A DNA stretch of 64,000 bases from Sarocladium kiliense (lineage: Eukaryota; Ascomycota; Sordariomycetes; Hypocreales; Sarocladiaceae): contig JAUZTG010000017.1 of assembly GCA_030734395.1 (NCBI GenBank), positions 620,001 through 684,000 of the forward strand, read 5' to 3'. The notes beneath the pieces are model-generated. The model saw only the letters and a list, made by a program, of their open reading frames with translations, searched no databases and had not been told where the DNA came from. Every line of letters begins with the position of its first letter. Within the stretch, counting starts at the first letter, position 1. Of this stretch, positions 23,477 through 34,840 are shown piece after piece. The position numbers and the translations under genes were made by a program.

Positions 23477-25038
23477 ATGGTGCGCATCCAAGAGCTCACC
23501 GCGGCTTTGAGCCTCGCCTCTGCCGCTCAGGCTTCGACATGGCTCCAGAAGCGTGACTCTATCAACGAGTGCCTTGATGCCGCCAACGTCCCCTTCCACG
23601 AGGAGGATTCTGAGGGCTGGGAGATCGATGGCACTGCTTTCAATCTCCGTCTCGACTATAACCCCGCTGCCATTGCTGTTCCTCGATCGACTGAGCAGAT
23701 CCAGGCTGCTGTCCAGTGCGGTCTCGATGCTGGTGTTAAGATCTCCCCCAAAGGTGGTGGTCACAGCTATGCCTCCTTCGGCTTCGGTGGTGAAGATGGC
23801 CACCTCATGATCGAGCTTGACCGCATGCACTCTGTCACTGTCAACGACGACAACATCGCCACCATCCAGGGCGGTGCCAGACTTGGCTATGTCGCTCTTG
23901 AGCTGCTCGACCAAGGCAACCGTGCTCTGTCCCACGGTACCTGCCCCGGTGTCGGTATTGGTGGCCACTCTCTTCACGGAGGTTACGGTTTCGCCACTCA
24001 CACCCATGGCCTGACGCTCGACTGGATGGTCGGCGCCACCGTTGTCCTGGCCGATGCCTCAGTCGTCCACGTCTCTGAGACTGAGAACTCCGACCTCTTC
24101 TGGGCTCTTCGTGGTGCTGGCGGTGGCTTCGGCATCGTCTCCGAGTTCGAGTTCGACACCTTCGAGGCTCCCGAGGTTGTCACTGTTTACCAGGTTCGCA
24201 CGACTTGGAACCAGACCCAGCACGTCAAGGGCCTCAAGGCTCTCCAAGATTGGGTTGAAACTACTATGCCGAGAGAGCTCAGCATGCGTCTTGAGATCAA
24301 CGCTAATGCCCTCAACTGGGAAGGCAACTACTACGGAACTGCTGCGCAGCTCAAGAAGGTGCTTGATCCCATTATGAAAAAGACTGGAGGTGCCAAGCTT
24401 GCCTCTGCCAAGGAGACCGACTGGTACGGTCAGATCACCTCGTGGTTGTATGGAGCGGAACTGAACGCCACGACACCATACGATGTGGTGAGTGTGGCCC
24501 TTTCCCGTGTATGTGCTGACACACAAGACTGACATCACACTTTTCATAGCACGAGTACTTCTACGCCAACAGCCTGACTGCTCCTCGTCTTACCGATGAA
24601 GCCATTGAGGCCTTTGTCGACTACAAGTACCACAACTCTAGCGTCCGCCCCGGCCGTGGCTGGTGGATTCAGTGGGACATGCACGGAGGCGCTCACTCTG
24701 CCCTCGCTGCCCGCTCAAACGACGAGACTGCCTACGCACACCGCGACCAGCTTTGGCTCTGGCAGTTCTACGACAGCATCTACGACTACACGAACAACAC
24801 CTCTCCTTACCCCGAGGGTGGCTTCGAGTTCATGCAGGGCTTTGTTGCAACCATCGCCGACACCCTCGAGGATGATGAGGTCGGCAAGTACATCAACTAC
24901 GCCGACTCGGAGCTCACCAAGGAGGAGGCCCAGAAGCTGTACTGGAGGGGTAACCTTGAGAAGCTGCAGAAGATCAAGGCCAAGTATGACCCTGATGATG
25001 TCTTTGGCAACCCCTCATCTGTTGAGCCTGCCTCTTGA
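23477..25038 (+). CDS. Secreted oligosaccharide oxidase, AA7 family (glucooligosaccharide-oxidase-like)
   Basis: Flavoenzyme that oxidises the reducing end of oligosaccharides to lactones with release of hydrogen peroxide (family knowledge). 499 residues in two exons (23477-24487, 24550-25038; 62-bp intron). The signal peptide covers about residues 1-19 (MVRIQELTAALSLASAAQA). His96 in PKGGGHSYASFG and Cys156 in SHGTCPGVGIGGHS are 60 residues apart, as are the two residues that bind FAD bicovalently in characterised glucooligosaccharide oxidase. The FAD-binding PCMH domain is followed by the BBE domain, with a C-terminal YWRGNLEKLQKIKAKYDPDDVF. Codon use is strongly biased to C-ending codons, suggesting high expression. 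A CE16 esterase lies just downstream on the other strand. The exact sugar substrate (cello-, xylo- or chito-oligosaccharide) cannot be told. Confidence 0.92.
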
Positions 25039-25627
25039 GAAGCTCTATAGAGATGAATAATGAGAAATTCTGAGAGTTGAAGAACGGCAATGAAGACTTG
25101 GATAATGTGAGAATGCGTCTGTTGCTGAGTCCTGCGCAGTGATGACTCGAATAGATAAGACTGTCTCCAATCTTACTTATTTCAGAACTCTCTTGGGTCA
25201 TAATGCAATTGGTTCATCACACTTGTCATGCGCATAATCGGGGCTTGAAGAGTACGTTGCCTCGTGTTTCACTTACACACAGGGACTCTGACACACACAC
25301 GGGCTTGATCCCGTGCCCCCCAGAACGTGGCACCTGGCTACACTGAGATTCGGTACTTTGTTTCTTTAACATATCATCCATAGGATTAATTGCAGATCAA
25401 CAGCGATAAAAACACCGCATGTGATCAGCTCACTAAGCCGTGCGCCGTAGTTTGGCCAGAGTCAGCGTTCTGCATCACCCACGCTACGCTATTGCTCAGA
25501 GGCTGTCAGATTGTCGCTATTGATCGACGTCCTATGTTGTCTGACTCGTGTACTCTTTTAGTGATCGAGTGAGCAGACACAAAGAAGCGTTATACGATAA
25601 CATAGTACCAACGACGGCTCTGTACAA
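25039..25627. other. 3' flanks of convergent AA7 and CE16 genes
   Basis: 589 bases between two convergent stop codons. Contains a CA-rich patch near 25272-25300 (ACACACAG, ACACACACAC) but no supported gene. Confidence 0.5.
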
Positions 25628-26700
25628 CTAGCTTGAGAAGAACGCTGGCCAAGCCTTGGCCACTTCTTCGGCAACCAGTCTCTGAATTGCAGTTGCAGGA
25701 TGGTAGTCATTGAACCAAAGCTAAAGCATGTATATCAGCAGTGATAAAATAAAACGGCATGGCAGCATGTTTCACTTACGCATGAGACCCCGTCGCTGTT
25801 GAAGCATGTGGCATCCGGCGCACCATACTCCTCGGGGTTCGCAATGGCCTTGTTGAAGGGCACCGATGTGTCAATAAGCTTGGCGATCACATCTGCGTTC
25901 GAGCTTTCGAAGTCGGTTAATCCGCTTGCGACGAGGCCGTTGAACAAGGTGATCGCAGCTTGGAGATGCTCCCTTGACCAGTCGTCATTCCCCAAAAAGA
26001 GCGGTGTCTTATCAGTGGCTGCCCAATCATCAGTCAATTTGTTGAGGTCCTCGAGACTTGGTATGGTCGGTGATGTTGCTCAACTTACGTGGTACCGTGA
26101 GAAGCGCGAATTGACGTGCACCAGCATCGTACATAATCTGCAATTGCTCAAAATATCTGTCCACCGCAGCGCCCAGCACCTCGTCGACGTTCTCCAACCA
26201 GAACGAGTTCCCCACGTCATTCACGCCCATCCAGACCCCAAAGACGGAGTCCTGCGATGTCCAAGGCGCATAGTCCGGATGCTCAGCAATGCTACCGCTG
26301 AACTCTTCGACTTGGTCAATGAGACTCTTGACACTCGGATCATACGGCGCGATGAGATCGCCATCGACTGTTGCGCCGCCGTATGCGAAATTGTAGGCCA
26401 GTGTGAGAGACTTGTTGAACTCAGTGACCATGTAGCCTGGCCAGTCTAGGCCGCCGGAGGCTGTCCATCCTGGCAGAGGCGGGTTCCCGAGGGGGTTCTC
26501 AGCTGATGGTTTGGGGCCATTGATATCGAACCCAGTCTGGGAGTAAGAGTCTCCGCTGATAACGCATGATGAGTCTAGGTTGTCGGCGATGAGAGTTGAG
26601 GCACTTACAATGAGATGAGGTACCTCGTGGAATTGCTACATTCCGCCAGGGCCACCTGCGAGACCGCAAGAATCGCTGCAAGGGCTGTATGAGTGAACAT
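25628..26700 (-). CDS. Secreted GDSL acetylesterase, CE16 family
   Basis: Exo-acting acetylesterase that removes acetyl groups from hemicellulose oligosaccharides (family knowledge). 296 residues in four exons, on the minus strand: 26700-26609, 26555-26089, 26018-25780 and 25720-25628; introns are 53, 70 and 59 bp and all junctions restore the expected protein. The signal peptide is MFTHTALAAILAVSQVALA. The nucleophile Ser34 lies in FGDSYSQTGFD, formed across the first intron; block II is NFAYGGATVDGD; block III is WMGVNDVGNSF; the Asp/His pair is Asp271 and His273 in WFNDYHPATAIQ in the last exon. All four SGNH/GDSL blocks are present and the length fits CE16. It lies convergent with the AA7 oxidase. 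Confidence 0.9.
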
Positions 26701-27674
26701 CTTGACCGTAAGCTCTCAATCCTTCATGGACTATCGTACATCAATTCGTCGAGGGATGGGCCATGATCGCAAGCCGCCCGGTGCGAAGCCATCGCGTTCC
26801 TGTCTTATATGTCCCCCAAGCTCTCTCGGACGATCGGAACCCATCTACGGGGATCAAACAAGATTTGTCCGTATGCGCGCTGAAGCGTCTAGTATATACG
26901 GATCTTCCACCCAATTAGGCGCAGCGGAGGCAACAAGGCGAGGTGAATGAGGAAAGGTGGCGCGAAGACAGTGGCCACGAAGCTTCTTGAGATTAATGGG
27001 GGAGATCTGCGCACTATATGGGTGTAGAGCCTGAAAGCCGGTCGCGAATTTAAAAACCCGGTTTCTAGAAGACGTGGTGTCGCTCATAACATGACATGTC
27101 TGAGATAGGACACTCCGGAAGTTCTTCTTTCCTTGCCCAGTACAGGCCCATGTTCTATCATTTATATCAAGACGCGATTGCTGGCCATCAATGAGCTGAC
27201 GATCGCTGCGACACTGGTCTTTGACAGTCTGTTGAGGACAGAATACTCCCAACACCCAGGTCAAACTTGAGATCAAACCATGCAAGGCCCATCTCTACCT
27301 CCAGACATGTCTCTGGTGTCTCTGACATTTTATATATCGCCGAGATGTTGTTTATCGGATGGCACCTGAATAAAAGCCAGGAACAAAGCTGGTCAACGAG
27401 AGACTAAGCCTGCGTGAGATCACTGCATGTTGAAACTAGTGCACAAGTTACACACTACGATTGAGCGATGTGGGCAACTTCGATGCGCTCGGTCTGAATC
27501 ACTGTGAATCATCCCGCGCTCGGCGTGTCGCAAAAGGCTAAATCAATTAAAGCCCATCATCCCTAGTAAGTTCCCAGTCTCTGCTTGATCCCAATGCTCT
27601 AAAGGGCACTTTGCATCTTCACAAGCCATCTCATCCCCAACCAATACAACAAATCGAGATTTGCACTGATCACA
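26701..27674. other. Bidirectional promoter region of CE16 esterase and PRISE reductase
   Basis: 974 bases between divergent starts. A TATATA-like word on the minus strand near 26891-26896 may serve the esterase. Small open frames only; none resembles a family. Confidence 0.45.
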
Positions 27675-28919
27675 ATGACAGACGATTTAAGGAGAGCACT
27701 CATTTTCGGCGCTTCAGGCATCATCGGATGGGGCGTTGCCGATGTGCTGTTTTCAGGGTATCCAGAGACCTCAGCATTCTCCGATGTCACAATCGCGGTC
27801 AATCGTCCCGTCGCGAAGTCAGATCTTCTGCTGCCAGAAGGTCCAGATGGCCCGACATTACAGATAGCATCTGGAGTCGATTTACGGAACACGACCGCCG
27901 AATCTCTCGTAGCTCAGTTGAAGGAACAGGTCATCGGGATTGAGAAGACAACACATGTGTTCTATTTCGGTAAGAGCTTGGGCTGCTTAGCATGACTATT
28001 TTGTGACTGAATGAGCACAGTGTTTAATGCGGTAATGGAGGATCCTGTTGAAGAATGCCAGCTAAACGTGTCAATGATGGGAAAAGTCGCTGCTGCAATG
28101 AACTCGTTGGCGCCAAAACTCGAGGCCTTCGTCTACGCAGGTGGCACACGAGGATACGGGATCTACATTCCCAACGGCACTTTCGAAGCACCACTTGTCG
28201 AATCCATGGCCGATAGTCTTCCTAAGGACTATGAGAAAACAGTCGCATATCCACACTTCCGGCGCCTGCTGACCGAAGCTTTCAAAGGCCGTTCTTGGTC
28301 GTGGACGGAGATCTGTCCCGATGCCGTCGTAGGATTCACTCCAAACGGCTCTGCCTTCTCGCTTGCGCTTCACTGGGGCCAGTACCTATCTCTCTACGCG
28401 CAAAATCACAATGATCGCAAGAACGTCAAGGTTCCATTTCCCGGTATCGAGAGCGCGTACCGTGCCAAATTCACGCCAGTCTCAACGCGCATCCTCGGCG
28501 AGATCGCTGTTTACGCGGCATTGAACCAAAGCAAGTGCAGTGGCAAGATTCTGAACGCAGCGGACAGCGCGACACCGACCACCTTCGCAGAGCTGTGGCC
28601 AAAGATTGTCGCGGACTTTGGCATGATTGGGACCGGTCCAGTTGATCAGGACACGTTGGGTGGGGATGATAAGTTGAAGCCCGGAGAGTACGTCAGCAAG
28701 TACAAGCACTTATTCGAGGTGGCAAACCTGCCAAAGGGCCTGACTTGCGGTGTCGGCGATGGACATCAACAACTAGATTCTGTGGGAACATGGCTCACTT
28801 TTGACAGACAGTTGAGCCTGGAGAGACTGCGGAGTGTGGGATTTGAGCGGGAGGTTGACCCTGTCTTGGGTTGGCTTGGAGCCTTTGACAAGTTTAGAAA
28901 AGCTGGAATTATCATCTGA
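27675..28919 (+). CDS. PRISE-type short-chain reductase (iridoid-synthase/5-beta-reductase-like SDR)
   Basis: NAD(P)H-dependent reductase of the atypical short-chain dehydrogenase family that includes progesterone 5-beta-reductase and iridoid synthase. 397 residues in two exons (27675-27969, 28021-28919; 51-bp intron joining HVFYF to VFNAVMED). The dinucleotide motif GASGIIG is at residues 12-18. Other family blocks visible are VYAGGTRGYGIY, the YEKTVAYPHFRRLL region around the unusual active-site Tyr, and WTEICPDAVVGFTP. Members reduce enones or polarised double bonds in small molecules, so a role in secondary metabolism is possible. No neighbouring biosynthetic core gene is adjacent, and the physiological substrate is unknown. 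Confidence 0.8.
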
Positions 28920-29102
28920 TAAGTATATGAGCAAGGAAATCACGACGAAGGAATTGGATCATTTCCTGAGGGCTCCGGCTTGACCTCCAAACTTCTGGGT
29001 TGAACTCAAACTCAGCTGATCGATCCAACATCTCTAAAGTTCACACTTTCCATAGCCTTTGCGTCAGTTCCAACCTTCACCGAAATAGACCGCTCATCAT
29101 CA

Positions 29103-31463
29103 TTAGAGAAGACAGAATCCAATCATCATAGCGGCCAATGAGGCAGAAAGGATGCCGCTGACCGAAGATCGCGATGCAGCTGCAGTCGGGGCCGCGTGGG
29201 CAGCAGTCGTCGAGCCATGTTCGCCTTCACCAGAGGTGCCGGTGCCGCCACTCGCCGGGGACCCAGCGGTACCAGTGCTGTTACCCAAAGGAGTCCAGGT
29301 GCTAGCCGGTGCAGAGATCGTATGGGTCAGGGTGCAGGGGCAGTCCGTGATGGTGAGAGACGTAGCCTTGGTGATGGTGTAAGTGTGCGAGCCTGCAGTG
29401 ACCGTAGCACCCGCGGGACACCATGTGGTGTATGCCGTGACAACTTCTGTGCTGGTAGTAACGCTCTCATGCTCGTGGGACTTGGTTGATGACGCGTTCT
29501 CCTCGGTTGAGTGCGAGCTAGAGCCACCGGAAGAGCCATTGTTGTCAGAACCCGAAGGCTTGATCAGAGTCAGGTGGTCGCGAATCTCGCCCGTGTCGCC
29601 AACAACGTAGTCCCAGGTAGCAACAGTCTCGTTGACGACCGTGAGCTTACCGAGACCGAAGTGAACATAGTCGAGAACCTGGGTGATGTTGAGGATAGGG
29701 TTCTTTCCGGGGGTGCTATGACTCTCGATGTTGCCAGCGGCGCCGTTGGTGAGATGGGTGATGGACTTGCCGTTGTTGACAAGGTAGGTGGAGTTGTCCT
29801 TGACAGAGGCAGTATCAATGGTGCCATTGCGTCCGAGAGGCAGAAGACGCTCGTACCAGTGGATGTGACCCGCGATATAAGCATCGACACCGTGCTTGAG
29901 CATCATATCTTCCCAAGCAGCGCGCATGTTCGCCTGGTACGAGGACACCTCAGAGCTGTACAGAGGACGATGGCTCATGACAAACACCCAAGGAGTAACC
30001 GTACGGTCGACATTGGCAAGATCCTTGTTCAACCAGTTCCACTGCTCGTACGCCTTGTTGTCATTGAGATCGCCATCAACCTTGCCGAACGGTCCAGAGT
30101 CGGTGACATAGGTCTGGTCCGGAATGGGGTGGTCTCCCTTCTTGCCGACAAGATCGCGAGCGAATGATGACTCTGGACTGTTGGGGTAGTCGGTCTCGCC
30201 ATCGATGGAGACGAAGTGGGCGAGGCCGTAGTCGAAAGAATACCAGAAGTTACCAACACCACCAGTCTCATCACCAGGCATACGGAAGCGGTGCTGGAAG
30301 GCGGTGTAGTTACGCTGCGAAGGGGGGCAGCTGTAGTAGGTCAAGTTGCTCTTCGCAGCAGTGCTGTTGGCCTTGTTGTCGTTGAGGTAGGCTGTCAGCT
30401 CATTCTTGCCGCCGTCGAATTCAGCACAAGTAGCCTCGTGATTGCCAGGTAGAACCATGTAGGGCGCCTTCATTGTGATGTCAGACATCCACTGCTGCCA
30501 AAGATCCCAGTTGGACTCGTAGATGACGGACATGTCGCCGCCTTGAGGTCCACCTTGGTTCGCAATCTCCCCCTTGGGAAGAGGCGTATCCTTGTACTCA
30601 TCCGGGACAGGTGCAGGACCAGGAAGCTCTGTGCTGCTGCCGTTGTAGCAGACGGGCCAGTCGTCCTCGCAAGGTAGGATACCAGAGTACCAGTCGTCGG
30701 CATAGGAGATGTCACCGCCGTGCCAGGTAAACGCAGCACCATTGTCAACAAGCTTCAGAAGCTGATCATGGGTGCCCTTGGCGTTTGTGTAGCCCATGTC
30801 ATTGATGACGGCGACGGAGAAAGACTTCTTGTCGCCGGCCTTCGCAGCAGTTGTGAAGCTCAGCACGTCAGATTCGGTCGTCCCGTTGGCAGCAGGGATC
30901 TTGTAGTAATAAGTCGTAGAGGGTTTCAGGTCGCCGATCTGGACTTCGTGAAAGAATTGACTGCATTGGGTGACAGCTCCAATCTCAGAGCAAGAGGGTG
31001 TACGATCGTAGCTAACGGTGACGGCCATCAGCACCAGGTCCACGATGGGCGCAAGTTGATGCACAATGCATTCCAACGTTGGAAGCTCTTACCTATGACT
31101 GGAACCCGTCGCTGTCTTGGTGAGGGAAGACTCCGAGGTACCCCATTTGACTGACGGTGCCTCACCAAGGCCATAAGGTGTCTGGTAGTGGATGTTCACG
31201 CCGCCGGGAACCCAGGCAAGAGAGATAACGTTGACATTGTTCGTCGGCTTGTCGCTCTTGGGCTTCACAGCAGGCTGCTCAACGAGGCGCGGGAATCCCT
31301 TGCCATTGCCCTTGACGGTTTGATCAACCCAGTCTCCGATCGGAACCTTCGGACCAGTGTACGGGTACGCAGTGTCGACGTCACGATCCTCAACAGCCGT
31401 AGCGGCAGAGGCCGTGACTGCTAGAAAGGCACCGACGAGGCCAGAAGCTGTGGTCGTCTTCAT
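29103..31463 (-). CDS. Secreted, GPI-anchored acid phosphatase (purple acid phosphatase family)
   Basis: Releases phosphate from organic phosphates at the cell surface. 759 residues in two exons (31463-31093, 31011-29103; 81-bp intron joining GSSH to SYDRTPSC). The start at 31463 (MKTTTASG) gives a signal peptide ending near SAATA. A fibronectin-like N-terminal domain (VNIHYQTPYGLGE) precedes the metallophosphoesterase core with its metal-binding blocks: NDMGY, GGDISYADDW, LPGNHEATC, MSHRPLYSS and GHIHWYER. Many NxS/T sequons are present. The C-terminus has a Ser/Thr/Gly-rich linker and ends with a hydrophobic tail (GILSASLAAMMIGFCLL), a GPI-attachment signal. Two CACGTG boxes upstream suggest phosphate-starvation control. 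Confidence 0.92.
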
Positions 31464-31741
31464 TTTGGATAGAACGAACGGACTCAAGCAGTTTCTCCAG
31501 AAGAATTGACGAAGCTGGCTTCCTGCAACCTCATCCGCCCAGCAGTCGCAGCTCCTCGACAGCCACCATGAATCTTATACCTATCTTATCTTCCCCAATT
31601 AAGCCTACATGATATGCACAAAATCTCCAAAAGGTCCATGTTAGCCTTGAAACGACATACAACTACGTCAAATCAGATCCACGGTGCCGATATACCGGTC
31701 GCTGTTGTGCCGAATGCCGAACTCATCTCATATCAAGGATC

Positions 31742-31747
31742 CACGTG
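31742..31747. promoter_or_regulatory. CACGTG box, phosphatase promoter
   Basis: CACGTG followed by CC, about 280 bases upstream of the acid phosphatase start. It matches the core bound by Pho4/NUC-1-type bHLH phosphate regulators; inference from motif and context. Confidence 0.45.
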
Positions 31748-31942
31748 CCTTGGAACAGCGATTACTATGGCTGCGGAATCATTGGTGGAGGCTGCCATAG
31801 AGTCCCGCTGGACTTTATGCTCCTGACAGCCCTGGTGATTCGGTTTTACGGCATCGTTAGAGTTCAAGTCACGGTGTCGTGGATCGGCTTAGTCTTGTTA
31901 GCTGCCCGCTTTTCTATGGAGCCGTTGATGAAGCTGGATGCC

Positions 31943-31948
31943 CACGTG
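31943..31948. promoter_or_regulatory. Second CACGTG box, phosphatase promoter
   Basis: A second CACGTG, 196 bases from the first to its first base, also upstream of the acid phosphatase. Two such palindromes within 210 bases strengthen the case for Pho4/NUC-1-type control. Confidence 0.42.
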
Positions 31949-32343
31949 TATTTACCTTCCCGATGCGGTAATCCTCGACTCGACGCCTTGACAACATGGT
32001 GAGCTACGCTTTACCAGCATCTCGTCTAAACCAGCTGGATGCAGAGACCGTTTGCGCCGATCATTAGCTATGCGTTTAGCTCTACTCTGATCCTCAACCG
32101 GCCCTCTCTATGTATGTGGTTGTGCTTAACTGAAGGCTGCATGGCATATGTGGTTCAAGTTACAGACGGACACCGTGTTAGCTCCCATGTGTCTATCGAT
32201 AGGCCTTGTCTTCGACAAAAAAAAAAACTGAGTAATTGAGACCTATTGTCCTAATAAACATGGATGTTCCTTCCATTCAGTTGTGCAAATTGGGATCATG
32301 GTCCTGTTGACCACCTTAAGCCTCGTGCCGAAGCTGCCCTACC

Positions 32344-33979
32344 CTATAACGCTTTCAGTCTCGCCTCAACACATGCGCCTGGTACGCAAGGCACACGCCA
32401 CATGTGCACAAGCTGCAATCCAGCTGCATCAAATAATTTCGCAAACCCAGCCTCAGTGCGCTCTTTCCGACCCATTGTCATCACAGCTTGATCCATAACA
32501 GCGGACGGGAAATCGGCTTCGCTGACACGTGCCGGCAACACCATTTCGCACACGAGTACACGTGAATCAGGTGACATGGCTTCCGCGAGCTTGGTCAGAA
32601 TCTGGATGTCAACTGGATCTGAGTAGTCGTGCATGATCATGCGCATGAAATATGCCTTGGCGCCTGTAATGGTTCGTTAATTAGTATTTGAAGTCGTAAT
32701 GGGGTAATGACGAAAGAAAGAAAGTGCTGCACCCTTCACCGGCTGTTCAGTCATAAAGTCGTGCTCCTGTCGCTTAACTTCAGCAGGAAGCAACGCAACC
32801 TTATGAGAAAGCTCAATAACTTCAGCTCAATCTTGCAAGACGCAGCTACCGGGGTCGAGGTCGGGATGCGTCTTGAGAATAGTCTGCAGCACGGCACCAC
32901 TGCCACCACCAACATCAACCAATTCGGCGATGCCCTTCTCCTTCTCTTCAGGACTATTTCTAAATTCACTGAAGTTGAAGCGCCCTACAGTTGGGATTGC
33001 AAGATCAATCCCTGCCATGCCTGTTTGGAACGTCTGGAAACGTTCCGGGTTCTGGCTCATGATCGCCCACACTGGCGTGCCATCCTGGTTGGTGTATGCT
33101 GTGAAGGGGTTATGCAACGGGTCATTCGGCTCTGATGCGTTCTTGAGCTGGCCTTTGGTTTCGAGGTAATCATCGAAAGCGTGCATCTTCTTGAACCATT
33201 CGTCATACCTGAGTGTGTCAATGAGCAACTATACCCCAGCAGTCCTTCAGAACACGTAACACACATAGCGAGGAAAAGGTGCCCAGGGCTTGGTCCGTTC
33301 AGCAAATACGATCGCGAGAACTTTGTATGCACGTAATCACCACCATCCGGTCTAGACTGATCGAGGAAGCCCGCAGCCACTTCATTGGGCATATATGTTA
33401 GCAGCATATGCCGAACATTACCAGCATCTAGTCGAAAGCTTAAAATAACCGACCATCGAAAGAAGACGAACCTAGTACTCTTCCCATTTGCTCTGTACCT
33501 ATGTCAGCCTCATAGAAGTTGCCACAGGTCGTCGGGAAGTACCTAATAAGGAGTCCTGTACTCCGGTCGCTTGGGAGAGATCCTCAAGTGAAATTTGACC
33601 TTCTTTCGGTATAGCATCTAGAACTTCGAGCCTCATAAATGTTCGAATCGCTATCAGCTCAGCCATCTGTTCGAGTCACAAAGTCAATGGATCATATTAC
33701 ATATTAATGATTGCCTCTATGCTGCGGCTCAAAAAGAGGAGGGCACAGACGATCAGAGGTATCATTTTCGATGAACGGGCGTACATAACTCACATTCAGA
33801 CCATGATAATTAGGCGTCATCTCGGCTGACACTACCGAACGTATAAGCTGCTTTGCGCGAGCAATAATCTCGACCCGCGACATGTGGCCGTTCAGGTCTG
33901 GCGCGTCAGAGTAGCCAGCAACAGCCTGGCTGATGCCGGCCAAGGCAGCTTCGACTTCGGTCTTTGAAGCAATCGCCAT
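32344..33979 (-). pseudogene. SAM-dependent O-methyltransferase gene with an in-frame TGA
   Basis: Plant-type caffeate/flavonoid-like fungal O-methyltransferase. Six exons, minus strand: 33979-33794, 33666-33543, 33498-33472, 33427-33265, 33208-32733 and 32663-32344. All five introns (44-127 bp) have GT/AG ends and keep frame over 370 codons. Landmarks: MAELIAIRTFMRLEVLDAIP, GTEQMGRVL, YLLNGPSPGHLF, the SAM motif ELVDVGGGSGAVLQ, EHDFMTEQPVKGAKAYFMR and the catalytic-base region MHDYSD. At codon 232 the frame carries TGA (32827-32829), right after CVLQD; homologous sequence (EVIELSHKVALLP) resumes in the same frame. The truncated product would lack the catalytic His. A C-to-T change from CGA or a single-base change from TTA would explain it; a sequencing error is also possible. 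The locus abuts the putative RiPP cluster. Confidence 0.78.
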
Positions 33980-34840
33980 TTTCAAGAGACTGGCCAGTAT
34001 CTGGTTCAACAGTATCAGTGCAATACTAAGAATGATTGCTTATGCCTCACATGAACACGATGAAGGCAGCGATTGATATCTTTTCTTGAAGGATGTCGTA
34101 GCCCCCCATACGGCTCTAGCGGGGGCTGGAGACACTAAGGATCAATATCGTTTAGCCAAAGGGTCGCGGAGCATGGCTGCCATTCCCCGGAACCGAGCGA
34201 CCCACTGGTGACAACTCATCAGATATTCCCTGGAGTTTTGTAAGTGACAAGAGACTAGCTTGACGGTGAGTCCAGGTACCCTTGGACGAATGTGCATGTT
34301 ACCCTCAGTCGCATGACATCCAAAAGGAACCGATAAGCAGGGTTCGGCCCAGCTAGTTCGGAATGCTCAGACCAAATCCATGTGGTGAAGACACATGCAA
34401 AGCGTTGCATGTTGAGCAATCCTCGCTATGAGCTCGAACGGCTTCAATAAGTCTTATGCAAGGGCCTCTCTCATGAGCCATCCATTCATGAACAGCTTGA
34501 CCTTTCGTCATAATCGCGTACCCTTCTCGGATGTTCGACGCACTATTGACCTGTCTCTGTCTCGTCCGACAGTCAGTGATTGGCTCATGCTATCCCGTTA
34601 ACCTCTGGTGGCGGTTCGCACCGCCTACCCCGCTCCATTTTCTTGATATTGCTTGCTTGGAAGACATTGATCTGGCACCTGTCTGATATACGGACCAACT
34701 TCAGGTTCCGTGTGGTGAGCCCGTCATAATCTCATAATACCATCCGTGCCTTTATCGACGGTTTGAAACCCGACCATCCTCCTGGTGTAGAACACAAAAG
34801 CATGGTTTCGTTTCCTGGTCGATCCCTGTCTTGAACCACA
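33980..34840. other. Bidirectional promoter between two methyltransferase genes
   Basis: 861 bases between the divergent O-methyltransferase and LaeA-like methyltransferase genes. Only short open frames; nothing recognised. Confidence 0.5.

Larger units (their letters stand above)
31464..32343. other. Upstream region of the acid phosphatase gene
   Basis: 880 bases between the phosphatase start and the O-methyltransferase stop, both minus strand. Holds two CACGTG boxes (listed separately) and a 12-bp A run near 32217-32228. No supported gene. Confidence 0.5.

Noticed and set aside
23465..24547. Long minus-strand frames opposite the AA7 oxidase gene
   Set aside because: Composition is the complement of a strongly codon-biased gene; no domain seen. 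The plus strand has a complete AA7 protein with signal peptide.
32664..32860. An intron that would splice out the TGA of the O-methyltransferase
   Set aside because: A GT at 32847 with a nearby AG would give an intron of about 30 bp, or remove conserved family sequence (EVIELSHKVALLP). Neither is credible, so the stop is taken as real.
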